Source of the DNA: Raineyella sp964402325
GTDB lineage: Bacteria > Actinomycetota > Actinomycetes > Propionibacteriales > Propionibacteriaceae
Assembly (NCBI GenBank): GCA_964402325.1
Contig: CAYOBI010000002.1
Coordinates: 62,001 to 126,000 of the forward strand
Length of the DNA: 64,000 nt
Reading direction: 5' to 3'
Positions 23,923 to 32,510 of the stretch are shown here, piece after piece. How positions within the stretch are numbered: position 1 is the first letter of the stretch; each line of letters begins with the position of its first letter. Position numbers and translations under genes: made by a program. A model generated the notes under the pieces. It was not told the DNA's origin and made no database searches. It saw only the letters and a list, made by a program, of their open reading frames with translations.

Positions 23923-25032
23923 TCATCGGGGCAGGGTCGGGTCGTGCGGGAAGAGCCGGGGGCCGAGCCACAGCGCCACGTACACCAGGCCGACCAGGGC
24001 CGGGACCTCGATCAGCGGGCCGACGACGCCGGCCAGGGCCTGGCCGGAGGTGACGCCGAAGGTGCCGATCGCCACGGCGATGGCGAGCTCGAAGTTGTTG
24101 CCGGCGGCGGTGAAGGCCACCGTCGTGGAGCGGGCGTAGTCCAGCCCGGCCGCGCGGGAGGCCAGCAGTCCGGTGAACCACATGACGGCGAAGTAGCCGA
24201 TCAGCGGCAACGCGATCCGGGCCACGTCCCAGGGGCGACCGGTGATCTGGTTGCCCTGCAGGGCGAACAGCAGCACGATCGTGAACAGCAGGCCGTAGAG
24301 CGCGAGCGGGCCGATCCGGGGCAGGAAGCGCCCCTCGTACCAGGCCCGGCCCCGGGTCCGCTCGCCGATCAGGCGGGTGAGGAAGCCCGCCACCAGCGGC
24401 ACCCCGAGGAAGACCAGGACCGAGACGAAGATCGCCCGGAAGGAGAAGTCCGCCGACGTCGTCGGCAGGCCGAGCCAGCCGGGCAGCACCTGGAGGTAGA
24501 ACCAGCCCAGCGCGGAGAACGCGAGCACCTGGAAGACGGAGTTGACCGCCACCAGCACCGCCGCAGTCTCCCGGTCACCGCAGGCGAGGTCGTTCCAGAT
24601 CAGCACCATGGCGATGCAGCGGGCCAGGCCGACGATGACCAGGCCGGTACGGTACTCGGGCAGGTCGGGCAGCAGCAGCCAGGCCAGGGTGAACATCACC
24701 GCGGGCCCGATGATCCAGTTCAGCACCAGCGACAGGCCCATCAGCCGCCGATCGGCGGTGACCCGACGGGTCTCGTCGTAGCGGACCTTCGCGAGCACCG
24801 GGTACATCATCACCAGCAGGCCGATCGCGATCGGCAGCGAGACCGAGCCGATCCGGACCGCGTCCAGGGCGGCCGGCAGACCGGGCACGAACCGCCCGAG
24901 CAGCAGTCCGGCGGCCATCGCCGCGAGGATCCAGACCGGGAGGAACCGGTCCAGCCGGCTGAGCCGCCCCGCGACCGAGTGGTGCTCGGTGGCACCCGGC
25001 CGGATGTCCGTCTCTGGCACCGGAACCCCCAT
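23923..25032 (-). CDS. acr3: Arsenite efflux permease Acr3
   Basis: A 369-residue Acr3/ArsB-2 family transporter with ten predicted membrane helices. It contains the conserved cysteine motif GLARCIAMVLIWNDLACGD in helix 4, and the C-terminal FTAAGNNFELAIAVAIGTFG and GPLIEVPALVGLVYVALW. It exports arsenite. A TACGCT -10 element lies about 26 nt upstream, and an ArsR-type palindrome (25038-25053) lies between it and the start codon. It is divergent from arsR. Confidence 0.95.
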   Translation of the reverse strand: MGVPVPETDIRPGATEHHSVAGRLSRLDRFLPVWILAAMAAGLLLGRFVPGLPAALDAVRIGSVSLPIAIGLLVMMYPVLAKVRYDETRRVTADRRLMGLSLVLNWIIGPAVMFTLAWLLLPDLPEYRTGLVIVGLARCIAMVLIWNDLACGDRETAAVLVAVNSVFQVLAFSALGWFYLQVLPGWLGLPTTSADFSFRAIFVSVLVFLGVPLVAGFLTRLIGERTRGRAWYEGRFLPRIGPLALYGLLFTIVLLFALQGNQITGRPWDVARIALPLIGYFAVMWFTGLLASRAAGLDYARSTTVAFTAAGNNFELAIAVAIGTFGVTSGQALAGVVGPLIEVPALVGLVYVALWLGPRLFPHDPTLPR

Positions 25033-25037
25033 TTCAC

Positions 25038-25053
25038 ATCGATGATCTTCGAT
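25038..25053. promoter_or_regulatory. ArsR operator-like site 1 (acr3 side)
   Basis: ATCGATGATCTTCGAT has 5-bp inverted arms ATCGA/TCGAT. It matches three other 16-bp sites in the locus with consensus ATYGAYG-N(5)-CRAT/CGAT. It lies between the acr3 -10 element and start codon. Confidence 0.65.
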
Positions 25054-25070
25054 CGGAAGCGTAGTGAATT

Positions 25071-25101
25071 ATTGATGGTTGTCAATGTGACCCGCTAGAC
25101 T
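25071..25101 (+). promoter_or_regulatory. arsR promoter with ArsR operator-like site 2
   Basis: TTGATG (25072-25077), an 18-nt spacer and TAGACT (25096-25101) form a promoter whose -10 is 6 nt from the arsR ATG. The operator-like ATTGATGGTTGTCAAT (25071-25086) covers the -35 box, as expected for autorepression. Confidence 0.65.
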
Positions 25102-25107
25102 GGCGCA

Positions 25108-25485
25108 ATGGCGCAGGTAGCACTCGACAGGACATCCGGCGGCGAGGATGGCGAGGTCTGCCTCTCGGGTCCCTCCATTTTGATCGAGACGGGCCAGGCG
25201 GCACGCCTGGCCGAGATCTTCAAGGCGCTCTCCGATCCGACCCGGGTCCGCCTGCTCGCGCACATCAGTTCGTCGGAGCACGGGACGACCTGCGCCTGTC
25301 ACCTCCCCGAGGCGCTGGGGATCAGTCAGCCCACCCTCTCCCACCACCTGAAGAAGTTGGTCGACGCCGGGCTGGTCGCCCGGGAGCAGCGAGGGCGCTG
25401 GGCCCATTACACCGCGGTCGCCGAGGTGGTGGAGGTAGCCCGCGCATTCCTGGGTGAGTCGACCACTGCGGCCCGGTGTTGCTGA
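25108..25485 (+). CDS. arsR: ArsR-family arsenic-responsive repressor
   Basis: A 125-residue winged-helix regulator. The HTH contains KALSDPTRVRLLAHI, TTCACHLPEALGISQPTLSHHLKKLVDAGLV and the wing EQRGRWAHY. A cysteine pair, TCACHL, sits at the start of the recognition region like the arsenite-binding cysteines of classical ArsR. A C-terminal RCC may also contribute. Arsenite binding would release it from the operators around it. Transcription appears leaderless (TAGACT 6 nt before ATG). Confidence 0.93.
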   Translation: MAQVALDRTSGGEDGEVCLSGPSILIETGQAARLAEIFKALSDPTRVRLLAHISSSEHGTTCACHLPEALGISQPTLSHHLKKLVDAGLVAREQRGRWAHYTAVAEVVEVARAFLGESTTAARCC

Positions 25486-25491
25486 GGTCAT

Positions 25492-25507
25492 ATTGACGTT
25501 CGTCGAT
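25492..25507. promoter_or_regulatory. ArsR operator-like site 3 (arsD side)
   Basis: ATTGACGTTCGTCGAT matches the 16-bp consensus of the other ars sites. It lies just after the arsR stop and before arsD, implying separate control of arsD-arsA. Confidence 0.6.
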
Positions 25508-25527
25508 CCGACTGGTTGACTCGCGGT

Positions 25528-25543
25528 ATCGATGAACACCGAT
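25528..25543. promoter_or_regulatory. ArsR operator-like site 4 (arsD side)
   Basis: ATCGATGAACACCGAT resembles sites 1-3, with one mismatched arm position. It is 20 nt downstream of site 3 and 14 nt before the arsD start codon. Confidence 0.5.
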
Positions 25544-25557
25544 GTGAGGAGTTTGTG

Positions 25558-25782
25558 GTGACTGGAGTGCAGGTCTTCGAAGGGCCGCTGTGCTGCAACA
25601 CGGGCGTCTGCGGGCCGGACCCGGAGCAGACGTTGGTCGACTTCACCGCTGACGCGCGTTGGCTCGCGGACCAGGGTGTCCCGGTCACGCGAGCGAATCT
25701 CGCCCAGGACCCCGCCGCCTTCGCCGCCGATGCCTCCGCGCGTGCCTTCCTCCGGATCGCCACCGGCCGGCCCTGCTGCTGA
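25558..25782 (+). CDS. arsD: ArsD arsenic metallochaperone, C-terminally short
   Basis: A 74-residue ArsD. Cys12, Cys13 and Cys18 in FEGPLCCNTGVCGPDPEQTLVDF fall at the canonical metallochaperone positions. ArsD proteins are usually about 110-120 residues. This one stops after ARAFLRIATGRPCC and lacks the C-terminal beta-strand half, ending instead in a Cys-Cys pair. GAGGAG precedes the GTG start by 7 nt; an upstream in-frame ATG overlaps the operator region. It would hand arsenite to ArsA, encoded 22 nt downstream. Confidence 0.88.
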   Translation: MTGVQVFEGPLCCNTGVCGPDPEQTLVDFTADARWLADQGVPVTRANLAQDPAAFAADASARAFLRIATGRPCC

Positions 25783-25804
25783 TCGCGAACAGGAGCACCG
25801 CGCC

Positions 25805-27511
25805 ATGAAGTACCTCGCTGACCTTCCCCGCTATGTCTTCTTCACCGGCAAGGGCGGGGTCGGCAAGACCAGCGTGGCCTGCGCGACCGCGGTGCACCTG
25901 ATCGACCGGGGGCGCCGGGTGCTGCTGGTCTCGACCGACCCGGCGTCCAACGTCGGTCAGGTCTTCGGCCAGTCCATCGGCAACCGGATCACGCCGGTCT
26001 CGGTCGTGCCCGGCCTGGACGCCCTCGAGATCGATCCGGAGCAGGCCGCGGCCGACTACCGCGAACGTACGCTCGCCCCGGTCCGGGACCTGCTGTCCGC
26101 GGCCGACCTGGCCTCGGTGACCGAACAGCTCTCCGGTGCCTGTACCACCGAGATCGCCTCGTTCAACGAGTTCACCGACCTGCTCGCCGGCACCGACACG
26201 GCTTCCGGCTACGACCACGTCATCTTCGACACCGCCCCCACCGGTCACACCATCCGGTTGCTGCAACTGCCGGGGGAGTGGACCCGGTTCATCGACGACG
26301 GCAAGGGCGACACCTCCTGCCTCGGCCCGATGTCGGGCCTGGAGAAGTCCCGTGCGACGTACGGGCGGGCCCTCGCCGCCCTCTCCGATCCCGGCCTGAC
26401 CCGGCTGGTGCTGGTGACCCGGGCCCAGTCCGGTGCCCTGGCCGAGGCGGCCCGTACGGTCGACGAACTCGCCGAGGCCGGCGTCACCGCCACCCACCTG
26501 GTCGTCAACGCGGTGCTGCCGGCCGATCCCGGCCATGATCGGCTCGCCGACGCCATCCGGGGGCGCGAGAGCGCCGCCCTGGCCGTCCTGCCCGACCGAC
26601 TCGCCGGACTGTCGACCGATCTGCTTCCGCTACAGGGAGTCGACATGGTCGGGGTGCCGGCGCTGCGGAGCCTGCTGGGTGGCGCCGGCGCCGCGGCGGA
26701 CCCGCTCGTGGCCGGGGACGCCGGGACCGACCGGGCGCTGCTGCCCGATCTCGGGTCCCTGATCGACGAGCTGGCCGAGCAGGACCACGGGCTGGTGATG
26801 TGCATGGGCAAGGGCGGGGTCGGCAAGACGACCATCGCCACCGCGATCGCCCGCGGCCTCGTCGCTCGCGGTAAGGACGTCCATCTCACCACCACGGACC
26901 CGGCCGCCCACCTCGACCCCGCGCTGGCGGGCGAGGGGATGGAGGTGTCGGCCATCGACCCCGACCGGGCCACCGCCGACTACCGGGCGCACGTGATGGC
27001 CAGCAAGGGAGCCACCCTCGACGAGGCCGGCAGGGCCGCGCTCGCCGAGGACCTGAGGTCGCCGTGCACCGAGGAGGTCGCGGTCTTCCAGGCCTTCTCC
27101 CGGGTCGTCTCCGAGGGGCGCCGGCGGTTCGTGGTGATGGACACCGCCCCCACCGGGCACACCCTGCTGCTGATGGACGCCACCGGCTCGTACCACCACG
27201 AGATCACCCGCTCCATGCCCACGGGGGCGCACTTCACCACGCCGATGATGCGGCTACAGGACCCCGACCACACCAAGGTCGTGATCGTCACCCTGGCCGA
27301 GACGACACCCGTCCTCGAGGCCCAGCAGCTGCAGGCCGACCTCGCCCGCGCCGGCATCCGGCCCTGGGCCTGGGTCGTCAACCAGACCCTCACCGGGGTG
27401 CCCACGTCCGACCCGCTGCTGCGCCGCCGTCAGGCCGCCGAGCGTGGCCCCCTCGAGGCGGTCAGGCGTGCCGCCGTCCGGGTCGCCCAGGTGCCCTGGG
27501 AGGGCCGCTAG
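25805..27511 (+). CDS. arsA: ArsA arsenite efflux ATPase
   Basis: A 568-residue protein with two homologous ATPase halves. Each half has the P-loop GKGGVGKT (residues 15-22 and 335-342) and the signature DTAPTGHT. The metalloid-binding cysteines are Cys113 (SGACTTE), Cys172 (DTSCLGP) and Cys421 (RSPCTEE), almost the same numbering as the plasmid R773 enzyme. It would energise arsenite efflux; pairing of ArsA with Acr3 rather than ArsB is known in other bacteria. AACAGGAGC serves as ribosome binding site. The upstream frame extension covers arsD and is not coding. Confidence 0.95.
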   Translation: MKYLADLPRYVFFTGKGGVGKTSVACATAVHLIDRGRRVLLVSTDPASNVGQVFGQSIGNRITPVSVVPGLDALEIDPEQAAADYRERTLAPVRDLLSAADLASVTEQLSGACTTEIASFNEFTDLLAGTDTASGYDHVIFDTAPTGHTIRLLQLPGEWTRFIDDGKGDTSCLGPMSGLEKSRATYGRALAALSDPGLTRLVLVTRAQSGALAEAARTVDELAEAGVTATHLVVNAVLPADPGHDRLADAIRGRESAALAVLPDRLAGLSTDLLPLQGVDMVGVPALRSLLGGAGAAADPLVAGDAGTDRALLPDLGSLIDELAEQDHGLVMCMGKGGVGKTTIATAIARGLVARGKDVHLTTTDPAAHLDPALAGEGMEVSAIDPDRATADYRAHVMASKGATLDEAGRAALAEDLRSPCTEEVAVFQAFSRVVSEGRRRFVVMDTAPTGHTLLLMDATGSYHHEITRSMPTGAHFTTPMMRLQDPDHTKVVIVTLAETTPVLEAQQLQADLARAGIRPWAWVVNQTLTGVPTSDPLLRRRQAAERGPLEAVRRAAVRVAQVPWEGR

Positions 27512-27520
27512 GGTCGGGGT

Positions 27521-27832
27521 ATGCCGTCCTACCGCGTCGCCCTCCAGATCGGTGACGTACGCCCGGGGCACCGGCCCGGTGAGGTGCTGCCGCTCGCTGC
27601 GGCGGCGACCCGCCGGCTGGCGCACCTCGACAAGCCCGACCTGGTGATGGAGGACCGGCTGCCCTGGGTGGTGGTCCGGTTCAGCCTCGAGCCGACGGGG
27701 CGGGCCGAGGAAGACGTGCGGGCCGGCACCGTCGCCGCCGCGGTCGAACGGGCCGTCGGCGAGGCCGCCGAGGTGACCCGCACCCGGGTCAGCCGCCGGG
27801 TCAAGGGGGAGTGGCTGATCGTCGTCCGCTGA
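27521..27832 (+). CDS. Conserved-looking hypothetical protein
   Basis: A 103-residue soluble protein, MPSYRVALQIGDVRPGHRPGEVLPLAAAATRRLAHLD..., ending in KGEWLIVVR. The strand-helix pattern resembles a small ferredoxin-like fold, but no family is recognised. TAGGGT lies exactly 6 nt before the ATG, which supports a leaderless transcript and a real gene. It stands between arsA and dhaKL on the same strand and has no evident link to arsenic. Confidence 0.65.
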   Translation: MPSYRVALQIGDVRPGHRPGEVLPLAAAATRRLAHLDKPDLVMEDRLPWVVVRFSLEPTGRAEEDVRAGTVAAAVERAVGEAAEVTRTRVSRRVKGEWLIVVR

Positions 27833-27898
27833 CGCCGCGGGCGGGGCACATCACGAAACTGCTTGCCAACCCGGCGCGCGGTGCCCATGGTGGTAGTC

Positions 27899-29572
27899 AT
27901 GCCCGCAAAACTGCTGAACGACCCCTCCGACGTCGTGCAGGAGGCTCTCGAGGGCCTGGTCCTGGTGCAGCCGGGGCTGAGTCTGCTGGAGGACCGTACG
28001 ACCGTCGTCCGCGCCGATCGGTCCGCCACCGGTCCCACCGACGGCGCCGTCCCGGTGGCGGTGGTCACCGGCGGTGGCGGCGGGCACGACCCGTCCGACG
28101 CCGGCTTCGTCGGCGCCGGCATGCTCACCGCGGCGGTCACCGGCGGGATCTTCTCCTCCCCGGGGGCGGACGCCGTCCACCAGGCGATCCGCGCCGTCAC
28201 CGGGGCCGCAGGCTGCCTGCTGGTGGTGAAGAACTACACCGGCGACCGGCTCAACTTCCAGCTCGGCGCCGAGCTCGCCCGGGCCGACGGCTACCGGGTC
28301 GAGGCCGTCTTCGTCGCCGACGACGTCGCGCTGGCCGAGTCCGAGGACAACGCCGGCCGGCGCGGGCTCGCCGGCACCGTACTCGTCGAGAAGGTCGCCG
28401 GGGCACTCGCCGACGTGGGCCGCCCGCTCGACGAGGTCCGGGACGCCGCGCAGGCGGTCGCCGACCGGATCGGCACGGTCAACGCCGGACTGTCCCCGTG
28501 CACCGTCCCCGGTCTCGACACGCCGAGCTTCGAGCTGCGCGACGACGAGATCGAGCTCGGCCTGGGCATCCACGGCGAGCCGGGCGTCCGCCGGATCCGG
28601 GCCACCGACGCGGACAAGCTGGTGCACATCATGGTGTCGCGGATCGCCACCGAGCGCGGCGTCCGGGCCGGCGCCCGGGTGGTCGTCCTCGTCGGCGGGG
28701 CGGGCGCCACCCCGCCGATCGAGCTGTCGATCGCGGCCAGGGCGGTCGTCCGCGAGCTGGAGCTGCGCCGGATTGAGGTGGTCCGGCTCTACTGCGGGCA
28801 GGTGATGACCAGTCTCGACATGGCCGGTGTCTCGGTCAGCGTGCTGCCGCTCGAGCAGACCGGCGAGGCGGTGCTGGCGGCCCTCGACGCGCCCACCGCC
28901 TGCCTCGCCTGGCCGGGCCGCGACGTCGCCGCCCCGCCAGCGATCAGCACCGTGGCGGTGCCGATGCCGGTCGCCGCCCCCGAGGACCGCGGCATCCCGG
29001 ACGCCCGGGTCCGCTCCGCCATCGACGTCGCCTGCCAGGCCCTCCTCGACAGCGAGACCGAGCTCACCCACCTCGACCAGCAGGTCGGTGACGGTGACCT
29101 CGGCCAGGCCCTCGCCCGCGGGGCGTACGGCTGGTTCGACGACCCGGTCGAGGGCGACGCGGACCACCTGCTCCGGCACCTGTCCTGGATCGTCCGGCGC
29201 GAGGTCGGTGGCAGCTCCGGGGCGCTGTACGCGATGGGCCTGCTCCGGGCCGCCGAGGCACTGGAACGCGGCGAGGACCTGGGTGGCGCGTTCCGGGCGG
29301 CGGTCGAGGGCATCGCCACCCTCGGGTCGGCCGCCCCCGGCGACGGCACCATGCTGGACGCGCTGGCACCCGCAGCCGAGGCCTGGGAACGGGGGGTCGA
29401 GGCGGTGGTCGACGCCGCCCGTGAGGGCGCCCGCGGGACGGTCGGAGCGGTGGCCCGGCGGGGCCGGGCCAGCTACCTCGGGGAGCGTGCCCAGGGCTAT
29501 CCGGATCCCGGCGCAGTGGCCGTCGTGCGCTGGCTCGAGGCCGTCGCAGGATTCCGGCCGAACACCCTCTGA
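27899..29572 (+). CDS. Dihydroxyacetone kinase (fused DhaK-DhaL, ATP-dependent)
   Basis: A 557-residue fusion. The DhaK part (residues 1-330) contains VAVVTGGGGGHDPSDAGFVG and the hemiaminal-forming His225 in GLGIHGEPG. The DhaL part (from about residue 360) carries the Mg-ADP site LDQQVGDGDLG and VGGSSGALYAMG with PGDGTMLDAL. A single-chain enzyme uses ATP directly, unlike the PTS-linked DhaKLM. It makes dihydroxyacetone phosphate from dihydroxyacetone. ATG 27899 is preferred; an ATG at 27887 is also possible. Confidence 0.92.
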   Translation: MPAKLLNDPSDVVQEALEGLVLVQPGLSLLEDRTTVVRADRSATGPTDGAVPVAVVTGGGGGHDPSDAGFVGAGMLTAAVTGGIFSSPGADAVHQAIRAVTGAAGCLLVVKNYTGDRLNFQLGAELARADGYRVEAVFVADDVALAESEDNAGRRGLAGTVLVEKVAGALADVGRPLDEVRDAAQAVADRIGTVNAGLSPCTVPGLDTPSFELRDDEIELGLGIHGEPGVRRIRATDADKLVHIMVSRIATERGVRAGARVVVLVGGAGATPPIELSIAARAVVRELELRRIEVVRLYCGQVMTSLDMAGVSVSVLPLEQTGEAVLAALDAPTACLAWPGRDVAAPPAISTVAVPMPVAAPEDRGIPDARVRSAIDVACQALLDSETELTHLDQQVGDGDLGQALARGAYGWFDDPVEGDADHLLRHLSWIVRREVGGSSGALYAMGLLRAAEALERGEDLGGAFRAAVEGIATLGSAAPGDGTMLDALAPAAEAWERGVEAVVDAAREGARGTVGAVARRGRASYLGERAQGYPDPGAVAVVRWLEAVAGFRPNTL

Positions 29573-29620
29573 CCAGGGCGTACCGATGCGCCCCGGGGGC
29601 CGGTGAGAGGACAGACAGAA

Positions 29621-29657
29621 GGGCCCCGGACACCGCCGAAGCGGTCTCCCGGGGCCC
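29621..29657. terminator. Bidirectional terminator between dhaKL and gltA
   Basis: GGGCCCCGG (29621-29629) and CCGGGGCCC (29649-29657) form a 9-bp stem, with an inner ACCGCC/GCGGT pairing, between two convergent genes. No long T-run is present. Confidence 0.6.
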
Positions 29658-29673
29658 CGAGGGTCCTGCAGGG

Positions 29674-30960
29674 TCAGCGCTGGTCCATCGGGACCACGTC
29701 ACGCTTGTCGTGGCCGATGTAGATCTGGCGCGGACGCGAGATCCGCGCCTTCGGATCGGCGTTGTGCTCGCGCCACTGGGCGATCCAGCCGGGGAGCCGG
29801 CCGACGGCGAACAGCACGGTGAACATCTCGACCGGGAAGCCCATCGCCTCGTAGATCAGGCCGGAGTAGAAGTCGACGTTCGGGTACAGCTTGCGGGAGA
29901 CGAAGTAGTCGTCCGACAGTGCGGTCTCCTCGAGCTCCTTGGCGATGGCCAGCAGCTCGCGGTCGCCGTTCGGGGAGGTGCTGAGGATCTCGTCGGCGTA
30001 GCGCTTGATGATCGCCGCGCGCGGGTCGAAGTTCTTGTAGACCCGGTGGCCGAAGCCCATCAGCTTGATGCCGGCCTTCTTGGCCTTGACCTGCTCCAGG
30101 TAGTCCTTCGGGGAGATGCCCTGGTCGCGGATCGCGGCGAGCATCTCCAGCACGGCCTGGTTGGCGCCGCCGTGCAGCGGGCCGGACAGGGCGTTCACGC
30201 CGGAGGCGACCGAGACATAGAGGTTGGCCTGCGAGGAGCCGACCAGACGTACCGTCGAGGTGGAGCAGTTCTGCTCGTGGTCGGCGTGCAGCACCAGCAG
30301 GGCGTTCAGGCCCTTGGTGACGATGTCCTGGAACTGGTACTCCTCGGCGGGGGTGCCGAAGGCCATCCGGATGAAGTTCTCGACGTACGACAGGTCGTAC
30401 TTCGGGTACATGAAGGGCTGGCCCTTCGAGTTCTTGTACGCGTACGCGGCCAGGGTGGGGACCTGGGCGAGGAGCTTACGGGTGGCGATCTCCACGTCCT
30501 CGGTGTCGAGGCCGACGTGCTGGCGGTTGAACGTCGACAGCGCGCAGATGCCGGCCGACAGCACCGGCATCGGGTGCGACTGGCGCGGGAAGCAGCGGAA
30601 CAGGTCGCGCATCCGCTCGTCCAGGAACATGTTGTGGACGAGTTCTTCCTCGAACCTCTCCACCTGCTCCTTGGTGGGCAGCTCGCCGTAGAGGACCAGC
30701 CACATCACCTCGACGAAGGTGCAGTGCTCCGCGAGCTGCTCGATCGGGTAGCCGCGGTAGCGGAGGATGCCCTCTTCGCCGTTGATGAAGGTGATCTCCG
30801 ACCGGCACGAGGCGGTGTTGCCGAAGGCCTCGTCCAGGGTGACGTTCCCGGTCTGGGCGCGCAACTTGCTGATGTCGTACCCGTTGTCGCCGTTGACGGC
30901 CTGGACGAACGGAAGCTCGATCTGCTGGCCGTCACCCGTGGTGAGAACTGGTGTGGTCAT
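29674..30960 (-). CDS. gltA: Citrate synthase (type II, hexameric class)
   Basis: A 428-residue type II citrate synthase. The N-terminal TFINGEEGILRYRGYPIEQLA block, the active-site histidines in LHADHEQNCSTSTVRLVGSS and GPLHGGANQAVL, GFGHRVYKNFDPRA and the catalytic aspartate region VDFYSGLIYEAMGFP are all present. It condenses oxaloacetate and acetyl-CoA. AAGGGAG lies before the ATG as ribosome binding site. It is divergent from the GH13 gene across 255 nt that contain no other gene. Confidence 0.96.
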   Translation of the reverse strand: MTTPVLTTGDGQQIELPFVQAVNGDNGYDISKLRAQTGNVTLDEAFGNTASCRSEITFINGEEGILRYRGYPIEQLAEHCTFVEVMWLVLYGELPTKEQVERFEEELVHNMFLDERMRDLFRCFPRQSHPMPVLSAGICALSTFNRQHVGLDTEDVEIATRKLLAQVPTLAAYAYKNSKGQPFMYPKYDLSYVENFIRMAFGTPAEEYQFQDIVTKGLNALLVLHADHEQNCSTSTVRLVGSSQANLYVSVASGVNALSGPLHGGANQAVLEMLAAIRDQGISPKDYLEQVKAKKAGIKLMGFGHRVYKNFDPRAAIIKRYADEILSTSPNGDRELLAIAKELEETALSDDYFVSRKLYPNVDFYSGLIYEAMGFPVEMFTVLFAVGRLPGWIAQWREHNADPKARISRPRQIYIGHDKRDVVPMDQR

Positions 30961-31215
30961 CCATTACTCCCTTGTAGTCATTGCTGCCCCATCGCGGACC
31001 CTAACAAAAAGGTCCGGACCTCGTGGGTCGATCGACGGGCGGCATTTCGAGCCGACGCGACCCGAACTGGGCGCCGGCCATGGAGACGTGCACCGATGTG
31101 CCGCTCCCACTCTCCTGGCCACCGGTGTCGATTGGCCTCATTCTGCCGCCGCGTCGTCCACGATGCGTCGGGCTGTTCCATATTGTGAGGACGCCCACGT
31201 GGCTAGGCTGGGGAC
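30961..31215. other. Intergenic region between gltA and the GH13 gene
   Basis: 255 nt without a supported gene. It holds the gltA leader with its ribosome binding site and the GH13 promoter: TAGGCT at 31204-31209 is 6 nt from the ATG. A GGTCC/GGACC palindrome with an A-run (31000-31020) may be part of gltA control. Short open frames here have no recognisable content. Confidence 0.5.
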
Positions 31216-32508
31216 ATGACCGTGAGCCAGCCAGCCTGGGTCGACTACGCCGTGTGGTGGCACTGCTACCCCCTCGGGTTCACCGGGGCGGAACGTACGT
31301 CGGTCGCGGGTGATGTCGTCCACCACCGCCTCGACCACCTGATCGGTTGGTTGGACTACCTGGTCTCGGTCGGCTGCAACGGCCTGCTGCTCGGGCCGGT
31401 GTTCGCCTCCGTCTCGCACGGCTACGACACCCTCGACCACTACCGGGTCGACCCACGGCTGGGCGACGAGGCCGACCTGCGCCGGCTGGTCGACGAGGCC
31501 CACCGGCGTGGCATCCGGGTCGTCCTCGACGGGGTCTTCAACCACGTCGCGCGGACCCACCCGGCGGTGGTCCGGGCCCAGGCCGCCGGCCCGGGCACCC
31601 CGGACGGTTCCTGGATGAAGTGGGTGGACGGCTACATCCGCTGCTTCGAGGGCAACCTCGACCTGCCCGAGCTCGAACTGGCCACCCCCGCCGTCCGGGA
31701 CCACGTGGTCGCGGTGATGGAGCACTGGCTCGGGTTCGGCATCGACGGCTGGCGCCTCGACGCCGCGTACGCCCCCGGGCCGGAGGCCTGGGCCCCGATC
31801 GCCGCGCAGGTCCGGGCCGACTACCCCGAGGCCTGGCTGTTCGGCGAGGTGATCCACGGCGACCTGCCTGACTTCGTCACCCGGTCGGGCCTGCACGGGG
31901 TCACCCAGTACGAGCTGTGGAAGGCGATCTGGTCCTCGCTCAACGACGCCAACCTGTGGGAACTGGCGCACGCCCTGGAGCGGCACCAGGAATTCCTGCA
32001 GACCTTCGTGCCGCAGACGTTCATCGGCAACCACGACGTCACCCGGATCCGCAGCCGGCTCCACGACGACCGCCACCTCGGCCACGCCGTGGTGCTGCTG
32101 GCGGTGCTGCCCGGCGTCCCGTCGATCTACTACGGCGACGAGCAGGGCTTCGTCGGCACGAAGGAGGACCGGCCCGGCGGCGACGACCAGATCCGCCCGG
32201 CGATGCCGCCCCGCCCGGAGAACCTGTCCCTGCTGGGCCGGCCGATCCTGGCCGAGCACCAGGCACTGATCGGTCTGCGCCGCCGCCACCCGTGGCTGGT
32301 CCGGGCCGACGTCGAGGTGGTCGCGGTGACCAACGAGACGATCGTGGTGGAGTGCACCAGCGAGTCCGGCGGCAGCCACCACGAGATCGCCGTCGCGCTC
32401 AACGTGGACGACACCTCCCGGCCGATGCCGATCGGCACGGTGATCGCGCACAGCGGCGACGACCTGCTGGAGCTCGAACCGCACGGCTGGGCGGTCCTGG
32501 AGCGCTAG
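31216..32508 (+). CDS. GH13 alpha-amylase-family glycosidase
   Basis: A 430-residue glycoside hydrolase family 13 protein. The conserved regions are all visible: VVLDGVFNHV (region I), GWRLDAAYA with the nucleophile Asp (region II), LFGEVIHG with the acid Glu (region III) and FIGNHDVTRI (region IV). Region V-like sequence and a short C-terminal beta domain follow. The lack of a signal peptide suggests an intracellular enzyme acting on oligosaccharides, maltose-type sugars or glycogen products. The exact specificity is not clear. The transcript appears leaderless (TAGGCT at 31204-31209). Confidence 0.88.
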   Translation: MTVSQPAWVDYAVWWHCYPLGFTGAERTSVAGDVVHHRLDHLIGWLDYLVSVGCNGLLLGPVFASVSHGYDTLDHYRVDPRLGDEADLRRLVDEAHRRGIRVVLDGVFNHVARTHPAVVRAQAAGPGTPDGSWMKWVDGYIRCFEGNLDLPELELATPAVRDHVVAVMEHWLGFGIDGWRLDAAYAPGPEAWAPIAAQVRADYPEAWLFGEVIHGDLPDFVTRSGLHGVTQYELWKAIWSSLNDANLWELAHALERHQEFLQTFVPQTFIGNHDVTRIRSRLHDDRHLGHAVVLLAVLPGVPSIYYGDEQGFVGTKEDRPGGDDQIRPAMPPRPENLSLLGRPILAEHQALIGLRRRHPWLVRADVEVVAVTNETIVVECTSESGGSHHEIAVALNVDDTSRPMPIGTVIAHSGDDLLELEPHGWAVLER

Positions 32509-32510
32509 GG

